From Dickeya undicola (lineage in GTDB: Bacteria; Pseudomonadota; Gammaproteobacteria; Enterobacterales; Enterobacteriaceae): a stretch of 64,000 bases of DNA. Positions 25,866-35,083 of this stretch are shown here, in pieces. Numbering within the stretch: position 1 is the stretch's first letter; every line of letters starts with the position of its first letter. The DNA lies in assembly GCF_000784735.1 (NCBI RefSeq), contig NZ_JSYG01000009.1, forward strand, positions 62,001 to 126,000, written 5' to 3'. A program made the translations under genes and the position numbers. The notes below the pieces were generated by a model that worked only from the letters and a program-made list of their open reading frames with translations, was not told the DNA's origin and ran no database searches.

Positions 25866-26516
25866 ATGCCACATCATTCGGACCGTTTGGAACAATCTCT
25901 TTGGTGTTTCGGGTTACCCGTACTCTGGTACGGTATTTCAATCTTTACAGGGGGCTGGCTATATCGCGGCATATCGATTAATCCAGCCTATTCATTAGTT
26001 TTTTTTACATTAATGGCCTTTATTGTCATTGTGCCATTCTGGCTTAGGTACACAAAACGGTATGGATTACTCCCTCTCGGGCTTTTTTCCTGTCGCCTGA
26101 TGCTTAAACTCACTTTTGTTCTGCTGCTCATCTTGATGCTGACAAGTCTAATGATGTCAAAAGAAGAGCGTTGGATGCAGCAGGTGACTGATTTTTCAAA
26201 ACAAGGGGAGCTGAGTGTTGTATTGGCGATGCTCCTTTTCAGTCCGATCGTTGAAGAGATAGTTTTCCGCGGTTTTTTGCTGCAAGGGCTTCTTACCTGG
26301 TTGCCTAATAATAGGCTGGCTTGTTGTATTCTGGTTTCTTTGTTATTTGCGGGTGCTAATACACAATACACATCCACTGTAACGCTGGCTGAGTTAATAA
26401 CGATATCCTTGCTGCTGTGTTACGCGCGTTTGGTCAGCAAAGGGCTGTTGATGCCAGTGTTGACACATATACTGAACAATTCAATCGTTTTGTTGTTCTG
26501 GTATGTCAATATATAG
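25866..26516 (+). CDS. CPBP-family intramembrane protein, atypical motif 2
   Basis: A 216-residue protein with about six to seven hydrophobic helices. Motif 1 EEIVFRG (Glu130-Glu131...Arg135) and motif 3 HILNN (His201...Asn204/205) identify the CPBP/CAAX-protease-like family. Motif 2, normally FxxxH, reads FAGAN (Phe161 to Asn165), so the usual metal-binding His is Asn. It may be an inactive or altered-specificity member. In bacteria some CPBP proteins give immunity to bacteriocins, but nothing here proves that. It stands alone at the left edge of the AT-rich restriction-modification segment. Confidence 0.75.
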   Translation: MPHHSDRLEQSLWCFGLPVLWYGISIFTGGWLYRGISINPAYSLVFFTLMAFIVIVPFWLRYTKRYGLLPLGLFSCRLMLKLTFVLLLILMLTSLMMSKEERWMQQVTDFSKQGELSVVLAMLLFSPIVEEIVFRGFLLQGLLTWLPNNRLACCILVSLLFAGANTQYTSTVTLAELITISLLLCYARLVSKGLLMPVLTHILNNSIVLLFWYVNI

Positions 26517-26600
26517 ACATACTAATAAACTATACCATTCACGTTTAGAGAGCTTCCGGTATACGCCTTATTTTAATAAACCCATAGTTAGAGTCTGGAG

Positions 26601-28223
26601 CTACCGACGTTTGAAAACACCCTCATCTAAAAGCCATTCTATATCATCAGAAAAAATAGGGGCTGTAATTGAAAATTGTTTGCAGATAGAGCACGCGAGA
26701 TGGGTTAGTTCAGACTCAAGAATTGCTTGGTTAACCCCATAACCGGGGAGTAGAAGATATTTAAAACTATCCCTTTGAATGTCCGTAATTTTATATGAAT
26801 TATTTGCGGCAACATCTAAAATCAAAAGGCGTCTTGCAATGTTTATTCTGCTAGGGGCTATTTCTAATTTATCTCCATTCTCGATTACATAGCCGAGCTC
26901 TATGCATATAGATGCAATGCGATTGATTTCTTGAATAGCATAGCCATCAGTTTTCAGTGTATTAAAAACAACGTTTTTTAATCTACTGTCGCTGGTTAAG
27001 ATAGAATGCTCAAATTCTATAGGTGTTAGAAAATCTATTTTTTGTAGCTCTCGCCTTAATCTTATCAAGATACTTTTTACTTGAAAGAAAGATGTTGTAT
27101 TATCAAAAGACAGCATGTGAGATAAATCACCGCGCAGTGAAGCATAATATCCAGCACCATCAAGGTATTCTACAAACCTTGCAGATGGATATTTTTTGAT
27201 AGTAAACTCCCTTGAGCTTTTTGTTTGATCTACTACTTTATGAGATATACTTCCGGAATCTCCAGCATAAAACTGAGATTGAATAAATAGCTTGGGTTTT
27301 GGTTCCCAGCCATCTATTTTATAAGGGATGATAAAGTCATATGCCCGCGTCTTCTTTTTTCTTTTCCCATCTTCAACTATTTCCTCTTCTCCAATGGTCA
27401 CATCATTAGGATTGAAGTCAGAATTAGGGCGCAACCCCATATTGATGAGTTTTTCTCGAAGGATATCTTCTGTTACATGTCCACCAGAGGCAGAGACGCT
27501 ACCGCGAATTTTAAATATAGTACAAGAGTTTAGTAGGAGTTTACCTAAAGGAAATTCAGTAGACAGCTTGTCTAAATCCATGTATGAGCGACAAATTGCC
27601 CAGAATTGTAATATATCCTCATTATCTTCTAGAATAAGGCTAGAATATTCTTTTAATAGCACCCTAAGATAAACATCCAGATCAAAGAAAGGCTCTGTTT
27701 TTATCATGTGAAGATATTTATCATGCGAGCCTACAAGGCATGAAGCTAAAGATTTTGCAACGAAATCAGACTTTGTTATTGCTGGGATGTTATTAAGCTG
27801 AAATTTAATTGTTTTTTTGTTTGTCCCTCTTTTGGGGATGAGCGGCATTACGTCATTTTTTTTCAGTTTAATCAAAAAATGATTTTTAAGATTATTGTCT
27901 GTAGCACCTGTGGTCAAAAATAATAAATTAAAAAATGAATTGTAAAATTCAGCAACTCGCTGTTCATCTTGAATAAAAAACTCTCCAGCAACAAGTGTAT
28001 TGCTGGTGTTTATAACTGCATCGCACAAATTATCTATGGTGCAAATTTGATAGTTAGAAAAGTTATCAAGATAATGGGAAATAGACTGAATGCACTCACA
28101 AAGTGATTTTATTTCAGAGTTGAATTTATCACTATCTTTTATTCTGTCGAGTTTCGCGGTGAGCCATTGGTCAAACTCTGCTAGTTGCTCCGAAATTTCG
28201 AGATTTTCTGTGCGAAGTCGCAT
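26601..28223 (-). CDS. Probable restriction endonuclease partner
   Basis: A 540-residue protein, AT-rich in coding sequence and Lys/Asn/Ile rich, diverging from a DNA methyltransferase. I do not recognise the family by name. The middle (~249-350) looks like a PD-(D/E)xK-type core: Glu252 in GGHVTEDILREKL, Asp296 in RAYDFIIP, then LFIQSQFYAGDSGSISHKVV, where Gln315-Ser-Gln317 occupies the usual (E/Q)xK position. The C-terminal ~120 residues could be a winged-helix DNA-binding region. Pairing with the methyltransferase is the main argument. Start ATG 28223 is preceded by AAGGATG. Confidence 0.65.
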   Translation of the reverse strand: MRLRTENLEISEQLAEFDQWLTAKLDRIKDSDKFNSEIKSLCECIQSISHYLDNFSNYQICTIDNLCDAVINTSNTLVAGEFFIQDEQRVAEFYNSFFNLLFLTTGATDNNLKNHFLIKLKKNDVMPLIPKRGTNKKTIKFQLNNIPAITKSDFVAKSLASCLVGSHDKYLHMIKTEPFFDLDVYLRVLLKEYSSLILEDNEDILQFWAICRSYMDLDKLSTEFPLGKLLLNSCTIFKIRGSVSASGGHVTEDILREKLINMGLRPNSDFNPNDVTIGEEEIVEDGKRKKKTRAYDFIIPYKIDGWEPKPKLFIQSQFYAGDSGSISHKVVDQTKSSREFTIKKYPSARFVEYLDGAGYYASLRGDLSHMLSFDNTTSFFQVKSILIRLRRELQKIDFLTPIEFEHSILTSDSRLKNVVFNTLKTDGYAIQEINRIASICIELGYVIENGDKLEIAPSRINIARRLLILDVAANNSYKITDIQRDSFKYLLLPGYGVNQAILESELTHLACSICKQFSITAPIFSDDIEWLLDEGVFKRR

Positions 28224-28289
28224 TATTCATCCTTTTGTTAAAATCAAATGCAAACGTTGTTATAATAACCTGTATAAAGAGGGTTTGAC

Positions 28290-29594
28290 ATGATATCAAT
28301 AATAGATTTAAAAATTAGTAGGTTAGCTGACGCTCTCGGACTAGAGTCTCAGCATCAGCTTTCGTTGGATGACAGCGAGATATCTAACGTTCCTCAAAAC
28401 TGGGCTCAAGCCGACACTACCCTCTTTGTCGGCGACAATTTACCTTACTTAAAAGAACTGGCATTGCTTAGTCCCGGGACGGTCGATATGTGTTACATAG
28501 ATCCGCCGTACAATACAGGATCTAAATTTATTTACAATGACTTAAGGAAGTCGGATATGAGTGGTCATTTCGGCTCTCATTCTGCCTGGATGGGATTCAT
28601 GCTCCCTCGCCTTGTCACTGCTAGAGAACTACTCAAAGAATCAGGATTGATCGCCATTAGCATTGATGATTATGAATACACATATTTGAAAATTCTTATG
28701 GATTGCATTTTTGGAGAAGATAATTTTATCGGAAATATCATCGTATGTAGATCAAAAAATGGCAAGGGAAGCAACAGAAACCTTGCATCTAATCATGAAT
28801 ATTTATTGATTTATGGGAAGTCAGACAAATCGAGTCTTCGTGGTCAGCTTGATGAAACCAAATATGATAAGCAAGATAAGTTTGGTCAATATCGAGTGGA
28901 TGGTCTTTTCCGGAAAAAAGGTGAAGCTAGCTTAAAATCTGACAGACCAAATATGTATTATCCACTTTATTTTAATCCTGATAGTGGAGAAGTGTCTGTA
29001 GATCCCATTATCGGCTGGTATATCACCTATCCAATTGATTCAAAAGGTATAGATAGACGATGGCTATGGAGTGCTGAAACAGCGAGAGAAAGATCATGGC
29101 AGCTTTACGCTAGTAAAAAAGGTGTTATTTACGTTAAAAATTATTCTGGTGATGGTATTACGCAGAAGAGAACAAAAGTGAGATCCCTATGGAGCGAGAC
29201 AGATTTTTATACCGAGAGGGGGACAAATGAAATTAAGAATTTATTTGGTGCTAAGGTATTCGATACGCCAAAGCCATTGGCTTATATAAAGAAAATAATT
29301 GATGTTTGTTCGCCCAGTGATGCTCTCATTCTTGATTTTTTTGCAGGTTCAGGAACAACTGCTCACGCCGTCGCAGTGTTGAATAGTGCAGATATGGGAA
29401 CAAGGAAATGTATCTTAATGGAGTCTAACAGTGAAATTCCCATCAAGCATTTAGCTAGGAATATGGGCTTTAAAACTATATCGGAAATAACAGAGAAAAG
29501 ACTTCATCTAATTCAAGAAGAATACAATAAATTCACCTTCCGAGTGATTGAAACTTCTTCTATTTCAGTACAAAAGATGATCTATAACGTATGA
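28290..29594 (+). CDS. Site-specific DNA methyltransferase (beta class, adenine-N6 type)
   Basis: A 434-residue methyltransferase. The catalytic motif DPPYNTG (71-77) precedes the AdoMet-binding motif DFFAGSGTTAHA (349-360), the order of beta-class enzymes such as type III Mod subunits; the ~200 residues between (from about 150) should hold the target recognition domain. It should protect host DNA against the divergent endonuclease. Coding sequence is clearly more AT-rich than the flanks, indicating transfer. AAAGAGGG lies upstream of ATG 28290; the divergent starts are 66 bases apart. Confidence 0.92.
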   Translation: MISIIDLKISRLADALGLESQHQLSLDDSEISNVPQNWAQADTTLFVGDNLPYLKELALLSPGTVDMCYIDPPYNTGSKFIYNDLRKSDMSGHFGSHSAWMGFMLPRLVTARELLKESGLIAISIDDYEYTYLKILMDCIFGEDNFIGNIIVCRSKNGKGSNRNLASNHEYLLIYGKSDKSSLRGQLDETKYDKQDKFGQYRVDGLFRKKGEASLKSDRPNMYYPLYFNPDSGEVSVDPIIGWYITYPIDSKGIDRRWLWSAETARERSWQLYASKKGVIYVKNYSGDGITQKRTKVRSLWSETDFYTERGTNEIKNLFGAKVFDTPKPLAYIKKIIDVCSPSDALILDFFAGSGTTAHAVAVLNSADMGTRKCILMESNSEIPIKHLARNMGFKTISEITEKRLHLIQEEYNKFTFRVIETSSISVQKMIYNV

Positions 29595-29695
29595 GTATTC
29601 TTAGGATATGGGGCGCTACTTACCGTCCATTCCTTCTCGGCAGGTTTGGCGGCTTTGATCTCGGTATTGGTCAGAGGGGTAGTTATACGGGCCAT
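29582..29695 (-). pseudogene. int': P4-type tyrosine integrase, N-terminal remnant
   Basis: A 37-codon frame starts MARITTPLTNTEIKAAKPAE and continues KEWTV before drifting into unrelated residues. This is the characteristic start of P4-family integrases (DUF4102 domain). About 25 residues remain of ~400, and the rest is replaced by the end of the methyltransferase gene, whose stop it overlaps. Position and direction, just downstream of the tRNA-Pro 3' end and reading away from it, are those of an integrase in a tRNA-borne island. Confidence 0.8.
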
Positions 29696-29747
29696 CGTAG
29701 TTATACGCTTTTGTAGTTATATGGGCGGTATAACTAAGCGTATAACC
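29680..29747. repeat. Five TAGTTATACG-type repeats between int remnant and tRNA
   Basis: TAGTTATACG occurs at 29680 and 29698, TAGTTATATG at 29714, and inverted forms CGGTATAACTA at 29726 and CGTATAACC at 29739. They overlap the start and upstream region of the integrase remnant, where P4-type integrases have arm-type binding sites and their autoregulated promoter. The core attachment site would be the adjacent tRNA 3' end. Confidence 0.75.
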
Positions 29748-29793
29748 AAACTTTCCGGCTGTAAACGGGGTATCCCGGCAGATAACAGGCAAC

Positions 29794-29827
29794 AAAAAAC
29801 CCGCAAACTCAGAGAGGATGCGGGTTT
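29794..29827 (-). terminator. Rho-independent terminator of tRNA-Pro
   Basis: On the minus strand AAACCCGCA pairs with TGCGGGTTT and is followed by a T-run (29794-29799 read as As on the plus strand). It lies 45 bases past the tRNA 3' end. Confidence 0.88.
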
Positions 29828-29871
29828 CTGTGGGGTTTCCGTCAGTAACCGGTACTTACGGAAGTAGTATT

Positions 29872-29948
29872 TGGTCGGCACGAGAGGATTTGAACCTCCG
29901 ACCCCCGACACCCCATGACGGTGCGCTACCAGGCTGCGCTACGTGCCG
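29872..29948 (-). tRNA. proL: tRNA-Pro (anticodon GGG)
   Basis: The 77 bases fold as a cloverleaf: acceptor CGGCACG/CGTGCCG, D arm with AGCGCAGCCTGGTAGCGC, anticodon arm CCGTC-AT-GGG-GT-GTCGG-type with anticodon GGG, T arm GGAGGTTCAAATCCTC, encoded ACCA end. It reads CCC (and CCU) proline codons and matches E. coli proL in sequence and in lying next to yejM. Its 3' end is the likely attachment site of the eroded island to its left. Confidence 0.97.
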
Positions 29949-29963
29949 ATGCTATGGGCCGCT

Positions 29964-29991
29964 ATACTACCGTTTCCTGACTCGATTGCAA
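29964..29991 (-). promoter_or_regulatory. tRNA-Pro promoter
   Basis: On the minus strand TTGCAA (-35) and TAGTAT (-10) are 16 bases apart, followed by a GC-rich GCGGCC discriminator as in stringently controlled tRNA promoters; the -10 lies 16 bases before the mature tRNA end. Confidence 0.65.
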
Positions 29992-30026
29992 TAGCCGCCC
30001 TAAACGACTGCTTTAGATTTAGGCAG

Positions 30027-31799
30027 TTAGTTGGCAATAAATCGCCGTTCGGTTGTTAGCACCTGCAAGAGCAGCCCCAACTGGGGTTTTTCATTGGGTA
30101 GTAGCCGACCACTGGCGTCGTAAGAGCGGTAGTTGCCGTTGCGTCCCAACACAATAACCTGCTGCGGCGTGATGATGGTCAGCGCATTGTTATCGCCATT
30201 GAGCAGCCAGTTGGTGCGGCGTGCGGCGCTGAACAGGTCTTCACCCTGAGAGTAATCCTCGGTTGCGGTTTTCACATGCAACAGACGTTGCATCAGCGTG
30301 GTCATCACATCTTTCGGGTCGGTCATTTTGCTGATGGTCTGTGCCGGGGTATCCGGCCAGTGCACGACCAGCGGCACCTGACGATGCTCACGGTTCATCG
30401 GTGATGGGTCGCTGTCTTTGAGACGTTCGGCGCTGCTTTGCTCGGCGGTAATCACCACCACCGTCTTGTCGAGCAGGTTTTTCTCGCGCAGCGTAGTGAT
30501 GATGCGATCGATCTGTTCATCAATGCTGGCGGTGTCCTGACGATAGCGGCGCTGTTGGTCGCTGGCCGGAACCGGGCGACCGTTGCTGCCAAGCTCACTG
30601 TGGTTGAATTCGATAAACGAGAACCACGGAGAGCGTGCATCGGTATTGTTGTCCAGCCATTTGGTCCACTGGGTGGTAATGGCCTCATCGCTTTGCGGCT
30701 GTGTAGGTGGCAGTGAAAAGTCGGATAACAGTGCCTGACGGTAAAGCGGGCTGCTGAATCCGCTGGCCGAGAACAGGCCGAACTGATAGCCCTGCTGACT
30801 CAGCGCATTGATCAACGCCGACGGTTTGCTGCTGCCCAGCACGCCATCCATGTAGGTGGTGGAGATGCCATAAAACAGGTTGAACAGGCCGCCATCCTGC
30901 TGGGTTCCGGCGCTGAAATGGTTGCTGAAGCGCACGTTCTCTTCAGCAAAACGGGCCAGGTTGGGCATGGAATGGGGCGTGTCCTGGTCCGGCACGCTGT
31001 CCATCACCACCAGTAGCAGGTTATAGCCGCTACCGGCGTCGCGGAAGCTGATGTCGCTGAGCGGGTACTCCACCGATACCGCATCGGGATTGCCCTGCAA
31101 CGTCAGACGACGTTCATACTCCTGCGCGTTAAGCAGACCGTGTTTTTCCAGAAAACGACGCGCCGTCATCGGGTAGGAGAGCGGCAGATTGGCGCGCTGC
31201 ATGGTAATCGGGCGGTAGAAGTTGGCGTCTGCCCAGATGTACATCAGATGAGACAGGAAAAACGCGACAATGAATATCGCTGCCATTGGCCTGGCGAAGC
31301 GACGTCGGCCCAGGCTGCGCAACTTCTGCCAGCACCAGGTGCCGAACAGCATCTCCACCATAAAGATCACCGGCACGCTGATAAACAGCAACTGCCAGTC
31401 GCGCACCATCTCGCTTTGGTCCGGGTTGGTGACCAGTTCCCAAACGGTCATGTTCAGGTGCAAATGGAAGCGGCCGAACACCGCGGCATCGACAATCAGC
31501 AATGTCTGCCCGGTGGTGGCGATCGCGGCGGAGAGGAAGCGCAGCAAGCGCTGCGACATCACAATAAATGTCAGCGGGAAAATGATCAGCAGGTAGGCCG
31601 AAAACCCAATAAAGCTGAAATGCCCCAGCCAACTCACCAGCGAATAGACTCGCCCGGCCAGCGACGACGGCCAGTCGGCAACAAACAGATAGCGGCTACC
31701 CAGCCCCAGTGCGAGCAAAATGTTAAACAGGGCGAACCAGTGCCCCCAGCTGATCATCTGGGAGACTTTTTCACGGTAGCGCGGACGGTTGGTTACCAT
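30027..31799 (-). CDS. yejM: Inner-membrane LPS-homeostasis protein YejM/PbgA/LapC
   Basis: A 590-residue protein with five N-terminal transmembrane helices (residues ~15-190), then a periplasmic sulfatase-like domain with LLLVVMDSVPDQDTPHSMPNL, GTQQDGGLFNLFYGI and VVITAEQSSA. It senses periplasmic lipopolysaccharide and controls LpxC degradation through LapB; essential in E. coli. Metal-site residues of true sulfatases are only partly kept, as in the family. yejL lies 13 bases upstream on the same strand, and tRNA-Pro is downstream. Confidence 0.93.
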   Translation of the reverse strand: MVTNRPRYREKVSQMISWGHWFALFNILLALGLGSRYLFVADWPSSLAGRVYSLVSWLGHFSFIGFSAYLLIIFPLTFIVMSQRLLRFLSAAIATTGQTLLIVDAAVFGRFHLHLNMTVWELVTNPDQSEMVRDWQLLFISVPVIFMVEMLFGTWCWQKLRSLGRRRFARPMAAIFIVAFFLSHLMYIWADANFYRPITMQRANLPLSYPMTARRFLEKHGLLNAQEYERRLTLQGNPDAVSVEYPLSDISFRDAGSGYNLLLVVMDSVPDQDTPHSMPNLARFAEENVRFSNHFSAGTQQDGGLFNLFYGISTTYMDGVLGSSKPSALINALSQQGYQFGLFSASGFSSPLYRQALLSDFSLPPTQPQSDEAITTQWTKWLDNNTDARSPWFSFIEFNHSELGSNGRPVPASDQQRRYRQDTASIDEQIDRIITTLREKNLLDKTVVVITAEQSSAERLKDSDPSPMNREHRQVPLVVHWPDTPAQTISKMTDPKDVMTTLMQRLLHVKTATEDYSQGEDLFSAARRTNWLLNGDNNALTIITPQQVIVLGRNGNYRSYDASGRLLPNEKPQLGLLLQVLTTERRFIAN

Positions 31800-31812
31800 A
31801 AACGGGCCGGTA

Positions 31813-32043
31813 TCAGTGGATGTCGTTGGTTTTTATAGACGCCTGTAACGCGTCGGCAAACGAACCAGCCAGTGCTTCGCGTTGTTTCGGATTAGCGATG
31901 CTGGTATTGAGCAGATTGGTGACCATGTTGCCGAGCACCATCAGTGCGAGATCGGTCGGGGTGTGGTGCTTTTCCAGCACATTAACCAGATCAGACAGCA
32001 GTTGTTCAATTTGCTCGTCACTGTAACGGGATGATTGTGGCAT
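31813..32043 (-). CDS. yejL: YejL family protein (UPF0352)
   Basis: A 76-residue cytoplasmic protein, [20 protein letters not shown] at the start and [30 protein letters not shown] later, the YejL pattern. It is a small helical dimer of unknown role. It is co-transcribed with yejM and diverges from yejK, as in E. coli. The 161-base gap to yejK holds both promoters. Confidence 0.93.
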   Translation of the reverse strand: MPQSSRYSDEQIEQLLSDLVNVLEKHHTPTDLALMVLGNMVTNLLNTSIANPKQREALAGSFADALQASIKTNDIH

Positions 32044-32204
32044 AAAATCGTGTATCTCAGGTGGTGAAAGGCAAATATATTACCGTATAGGGGCGTGGTT
32101 TTCCGCACTTTTATCAATGATGATCGTCAGAACCGGGATGCTTTGAGTTGCATACCGAAACGTCAGGTGCTTGAATACGCGCCTTACCAGAAGGAGAGTT
32201 TACC

Positions 32205-33215
32205 ATGAGTCTGGATATCGACCAGATTGCCCTGCACCAGTTGATCAAGCGCGACGAGCAGTCACTGGAGATGGTGCTGCGTGATTCGTTATTGACCGTG
32301 AACGGCGCGGTCAGCGATATGATGGCGGAACTGCATCGCGTTTACAGCGCCAAAAGCAAGGCATATGGCCTGTTTAATGAAGAAAGCGAACTGGCGACGG
32401 CGTTGCGTTCCTGCCGTAAAGGTGATGATGACTTTCTGGCATTCTCCCGCGCTGCCACCGGCCGGTTACGTGATGAACTGGCCAAGTACCCGTTCGCCGA
32501 AGGCGGCGTGGTGCTGTTCTGTCAGTATCGCTATCTGGCGGTGGAGTACCTGCTGATTGCGGTGCTGAACAGTTGCAATAGCCTGCGGGTTAACGAACAG
32601 CTGGATATCAGCAGCACCCATTATCTGGATATCCATCATGCGGATATCGTGGCGCGCATCGACCTGACCGAATGGGAAACCAGCCCGGAATCGACCCGCT
32701 ACCTGACCTTCCTCAAAGGCCGCGTCGGCCGTAAAGTATCTGACTTCTTTATGGATTTTCTGGCCGCAGCGGAAGGTCTGGATACCAAGGCGCAGAACAA
32801 GGGGCTGCTGAAGGCGGTGGATGACTATTGCACCGATGCCGAATTGGATAAAAACGAGCGTCAGCAATACCGTCAGCAAGTGTACAGCTACTGTAACGAG
32901 CAGTTGCAGGCAGGCGAAGAGATTGAGCTGGAAGCGTTGTCGAAAGAGCTGCCGCCGCTGGGCGACAAGACGTTTCAGGCGTTCACGGCCGAGCAGGGCT
33001 ATGCGCTGGAAGAGAGTTTTCCGGCGGATCGCAGCACGCTGCGCCAGTTGACCAAATTCGCCGGTAGCGGTGGTGGGCTTAGCATCAATTTTGACGCGTT
33101 ACTGCTGGGCGAGCGCATTTTCTGGGATGCGGCTACCGATACCCTGACCATCAAAGGCACACCGCCTAATTTGCGTGATCAGTTACAGCGTCGGTTTGGC
33201 GGCGGCGATCGCTGA
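32205..33215 (+). CDS. yejK: Nucleoid-associated protein YejK (NdpA)
   Basis: A 336-residue nucleoid-associated protein, starting [20 protein letters not shown], with [14 protein letters not shown] and [18 protein letters not shown]. The family associates with the nucleoid; exact role is unsettled. AAGGAGA lies 8 bases before ATG 32205. Length and context match E. coli. In E. coli rplY follows; here ypdAB-yhjX is inserted between them. Confidence 0.93.
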   Translation: MSLDIDQIALHQLIKRDEQSLEMVLRDSLLTVNGAVSDMMAELHRVYSAKSKAYGLFNEESELATALRSCRKGDDDFLAFSRAATGRLRDELAKYPFAEGGVVLFCQYRYLAVEYLLIAVLNSCNSLRVNEQLDISSTHYLDIHHADIVARIDLTEWETSPESTRYLTFLKGRVGRKVSDFFMDFLAAAEGLDTKAQNKGLLKAVDDYCTDAELDKNERQQYRQQVYSYCNEQLQAGEEIELEALSKELPPLGDKTFQAFTAEQGYALEESFPADRSTLRQLTKFAGSGGGLSINFDALLLGERIFWDAATDTLTIKGTPPNLRDQLQRRFGGGDR

Positions 33216-33358
33216 TTGCTCTTTTCTTCAGCCCGTTCTCCGCGATGTGCGGTGAGGGGCGCGTGCAGGCAGGGGCTATCCCTGCCTGTAAACCGGTTTG
33301 GCAGGGCGTGCCCGCTGTTCTATGATGGGCATTCGACTGCTTGTGTTGTGAGATCCCC

Positions 33359-35059
33359 GTGCGTTCGACCTTTGACATGTTGCTGGCGGTGTACGACCGC
33401 GCGGCATTGATGCTTATCTGCCTGTTTTTCCTGACGCGGACGCGTCATTTCCGTCAGCTACTTCAGCAGGACGAGCACTCCCGCTTTGACCTGACGGTGG
33501 TCACCGCTATTTTTTCTCTGTTCGCGCTGTTTAGCACCTGGTCCGGCATCAATGTGGAAGGGTCGCTGGTCAATGTAAGGGTGGTGGCGGTGATGTCCGG
33601 CGGCATCCTGTTTGGGCCGTGGGTGGGGATCACCACCGGGGTGATCGCTGGTGTTCACCGTTATCTAATTGATATTCATGGCATTACCTCGATACCTTGT
33701 CTGATCACCAGTATTGTGGCGGGGTTTATGTCTGCCTGGATTCATCGACGTATTCCGCGCGATCGCCACTGGAGCGTGGGTATCGCTGGCGGCATGTTGT
33801 GTGAATCGCTGACCATGTTGCTGGTGGTGCTGTGGGCGCGGCCGTTCTCGCTGGGACTGGATATCGTCGCCCACATCGCCATTCCGATGATTCTGGGGGC
33901 GGTCAGCATCGGTTTGATTGTGCTGCTGGTGCGCAGCGTGGAAGGGGAAAAGGAGGCGATTGCCGCTCAACAGGCCAAACTGGCGCTGGATATCGCCAAC
34001 AAAACGTTGCCTCTGTTTCGCCATATCAACAGCCAGTCATTGAGTTCGGTATGCGATATTATCCGTCGAGACATCGATGCCGACGCGGTGGCGATCACCA
34101 ACACCTCGCAAGTGCTGGCCTACGTTGGGGTCGGGGAGGAGAATTACCACAGCGGCGATCGCGATCTCAGCCCGACGACGCAACTGGCGTTAAAAAGCGG
34201 GAAGATCATCATCAAGAATAACGATGAAGCTTATCGCACCCCGGAAATTCATTCGATGATCGTGATTCCATTGCGGGAAAAAGGTGACGTGACGGGCACG
34301 CTCAAGATTTATTACCGGCGGGCACACCGCATCACCTGGTCGCTGAAAGAGATGGCTGTCGGGCTGTCACAAATCATTTCCACCCAGCTTGAAGTTTCGC
34401 GGGCCGAGCAACTGCGTGATATGGCCAATCGTGCCGAACTGCGGGCGCTACAAAGTAAAATCAACCCACATTTCCTGTTTAATGCGCTTAATGCGATTTC
34501 CACGTCTATCCGCTTGAATCCGGATACGGCGCGTCAGCTGATCATCAATCTATCGCGTTATTTGCGTTATAATCTGGAACGTAATGATGAGGAACTGATT
34601 GATATAAAAAGCGAACTTTATCAGGTCAAAGATTACATCGCTATTGAGCAAGCCCGTTTTGGCGACAAGCTAACTGTGATTTACGACATTGATGAAGACG
34701 TCAACTGCCATATCCCCAGCCTGTTGATTCAGCCGCTGATTGAAAATGCGATTGTGCATGGCATTCGGCCTTGTAAAGGCAAGGGCGTGGTGACGTTGAG
34801 TATTCAGGATCAGGGGGAACGCATCCGGGTGGCGGTGCGGGATACCGGTAACGGCATCAGTGACGAGGTGATTGCGCGTGTCGAGCGTAATGAGCTGCCG
34901 GGTAATAAGATTGGCCTGCTCAATGTACATCACCGTATCAAACTGCTGTATGGCGAGGGGCTGCGGATTCACTCGCTCCATCCTGGTACGGAAATCGAAT
35001 TTTTTATCACTCAGGACAACGTGGGTCGTTCAGACAGTATGGTCGCGTTTCCTTCGTGA
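33359..35059 (+). CDS. ypdA: LytS-type sensor histidine kinase YpdA (PyrS)
   Basis: A 566-residue sensor kinase. N-terminal 5TM-LYT membrane domain (~1-195), GAF domain (~225-340, with [18 protein letters not shown]), histidine kinase core with [19 protein letters not shown] (phospho-His in NPHF) and ATPase motifs [15 protein letters not shown] and [13 protein letters not shown]. It senses pyruvate in E. coli. GTG 33359 was chosen because it gives the same six residues before [13 protein letters not shown] as E. coli YpdA; an in-frame TTG lies 18 bases upstream. ypdB follows after 24 bases. Confidence 0.93.
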   Translation: MRSTFDMLLAVYDRAALMLICLFFLTRTRHFRQLLQQDEHSRFDLTVVTAIFSLFALFSTWSGINVEGSLVNVRVVAVMSGGILFGPWVGITTGVIAGVHRYLIDIHGITSIPCLITSIVAGFMSAWIHRRIPRDRHWSVGIAGGMLCESLTMLLVVLWARPFSLGLDIVAHIAIPMILGAVSIGLIVLLVRSVEGEKEAIAAQQAKLALDIANKTLPLFRHINSQSLSSVCDIIRRDIDADAVAITNTSQVLAYVGVGEENYHSGDRDLSPTTQLALKSGKIIIKNNDEAYRTPEIHSMIVIPLREKGDVTGTLKIYYRRAHRITWSLKEMAVGLSQIISTQLEVSRAEQLRDMANRAELRALQSKINPHFLFNALNAISTSIRLNPDTARQLIINLSRYLRYNLERNDEELIDIKSELYQVKDYIAIEQARFGDKLTVIYDIDEDVNCHIPSLLIQPLIENAIVHGIRPCKGKGVVTLSIQDQGERIRVAVRDTGNGISDEVIARVERNELPGNKIGLLNVHHRIKLLYGEGLRIHSLHPGTEIEFFITQDNVGRSDSMVAFPS

Positions 35060-35083
35060 ACGGCCTGTCAGTAGGAGAAAAGC

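Noticed and set aside
26517..26600. attR copy of the tRNA-Pro 3' end at the left edge of the restriction-modification segment
   Set aside because: I looked for the GAGGATTTGAACC/TGGTCGGCACG words here and around 25.5-25.9 kb and found none, so no boundary was called.
29680..29747. CRISPR-like array
   Set aside because: Repeats are only 10 bases, mixed in orientation, with 4-9-base gaps and no spacers; integrase arm sites fit better.
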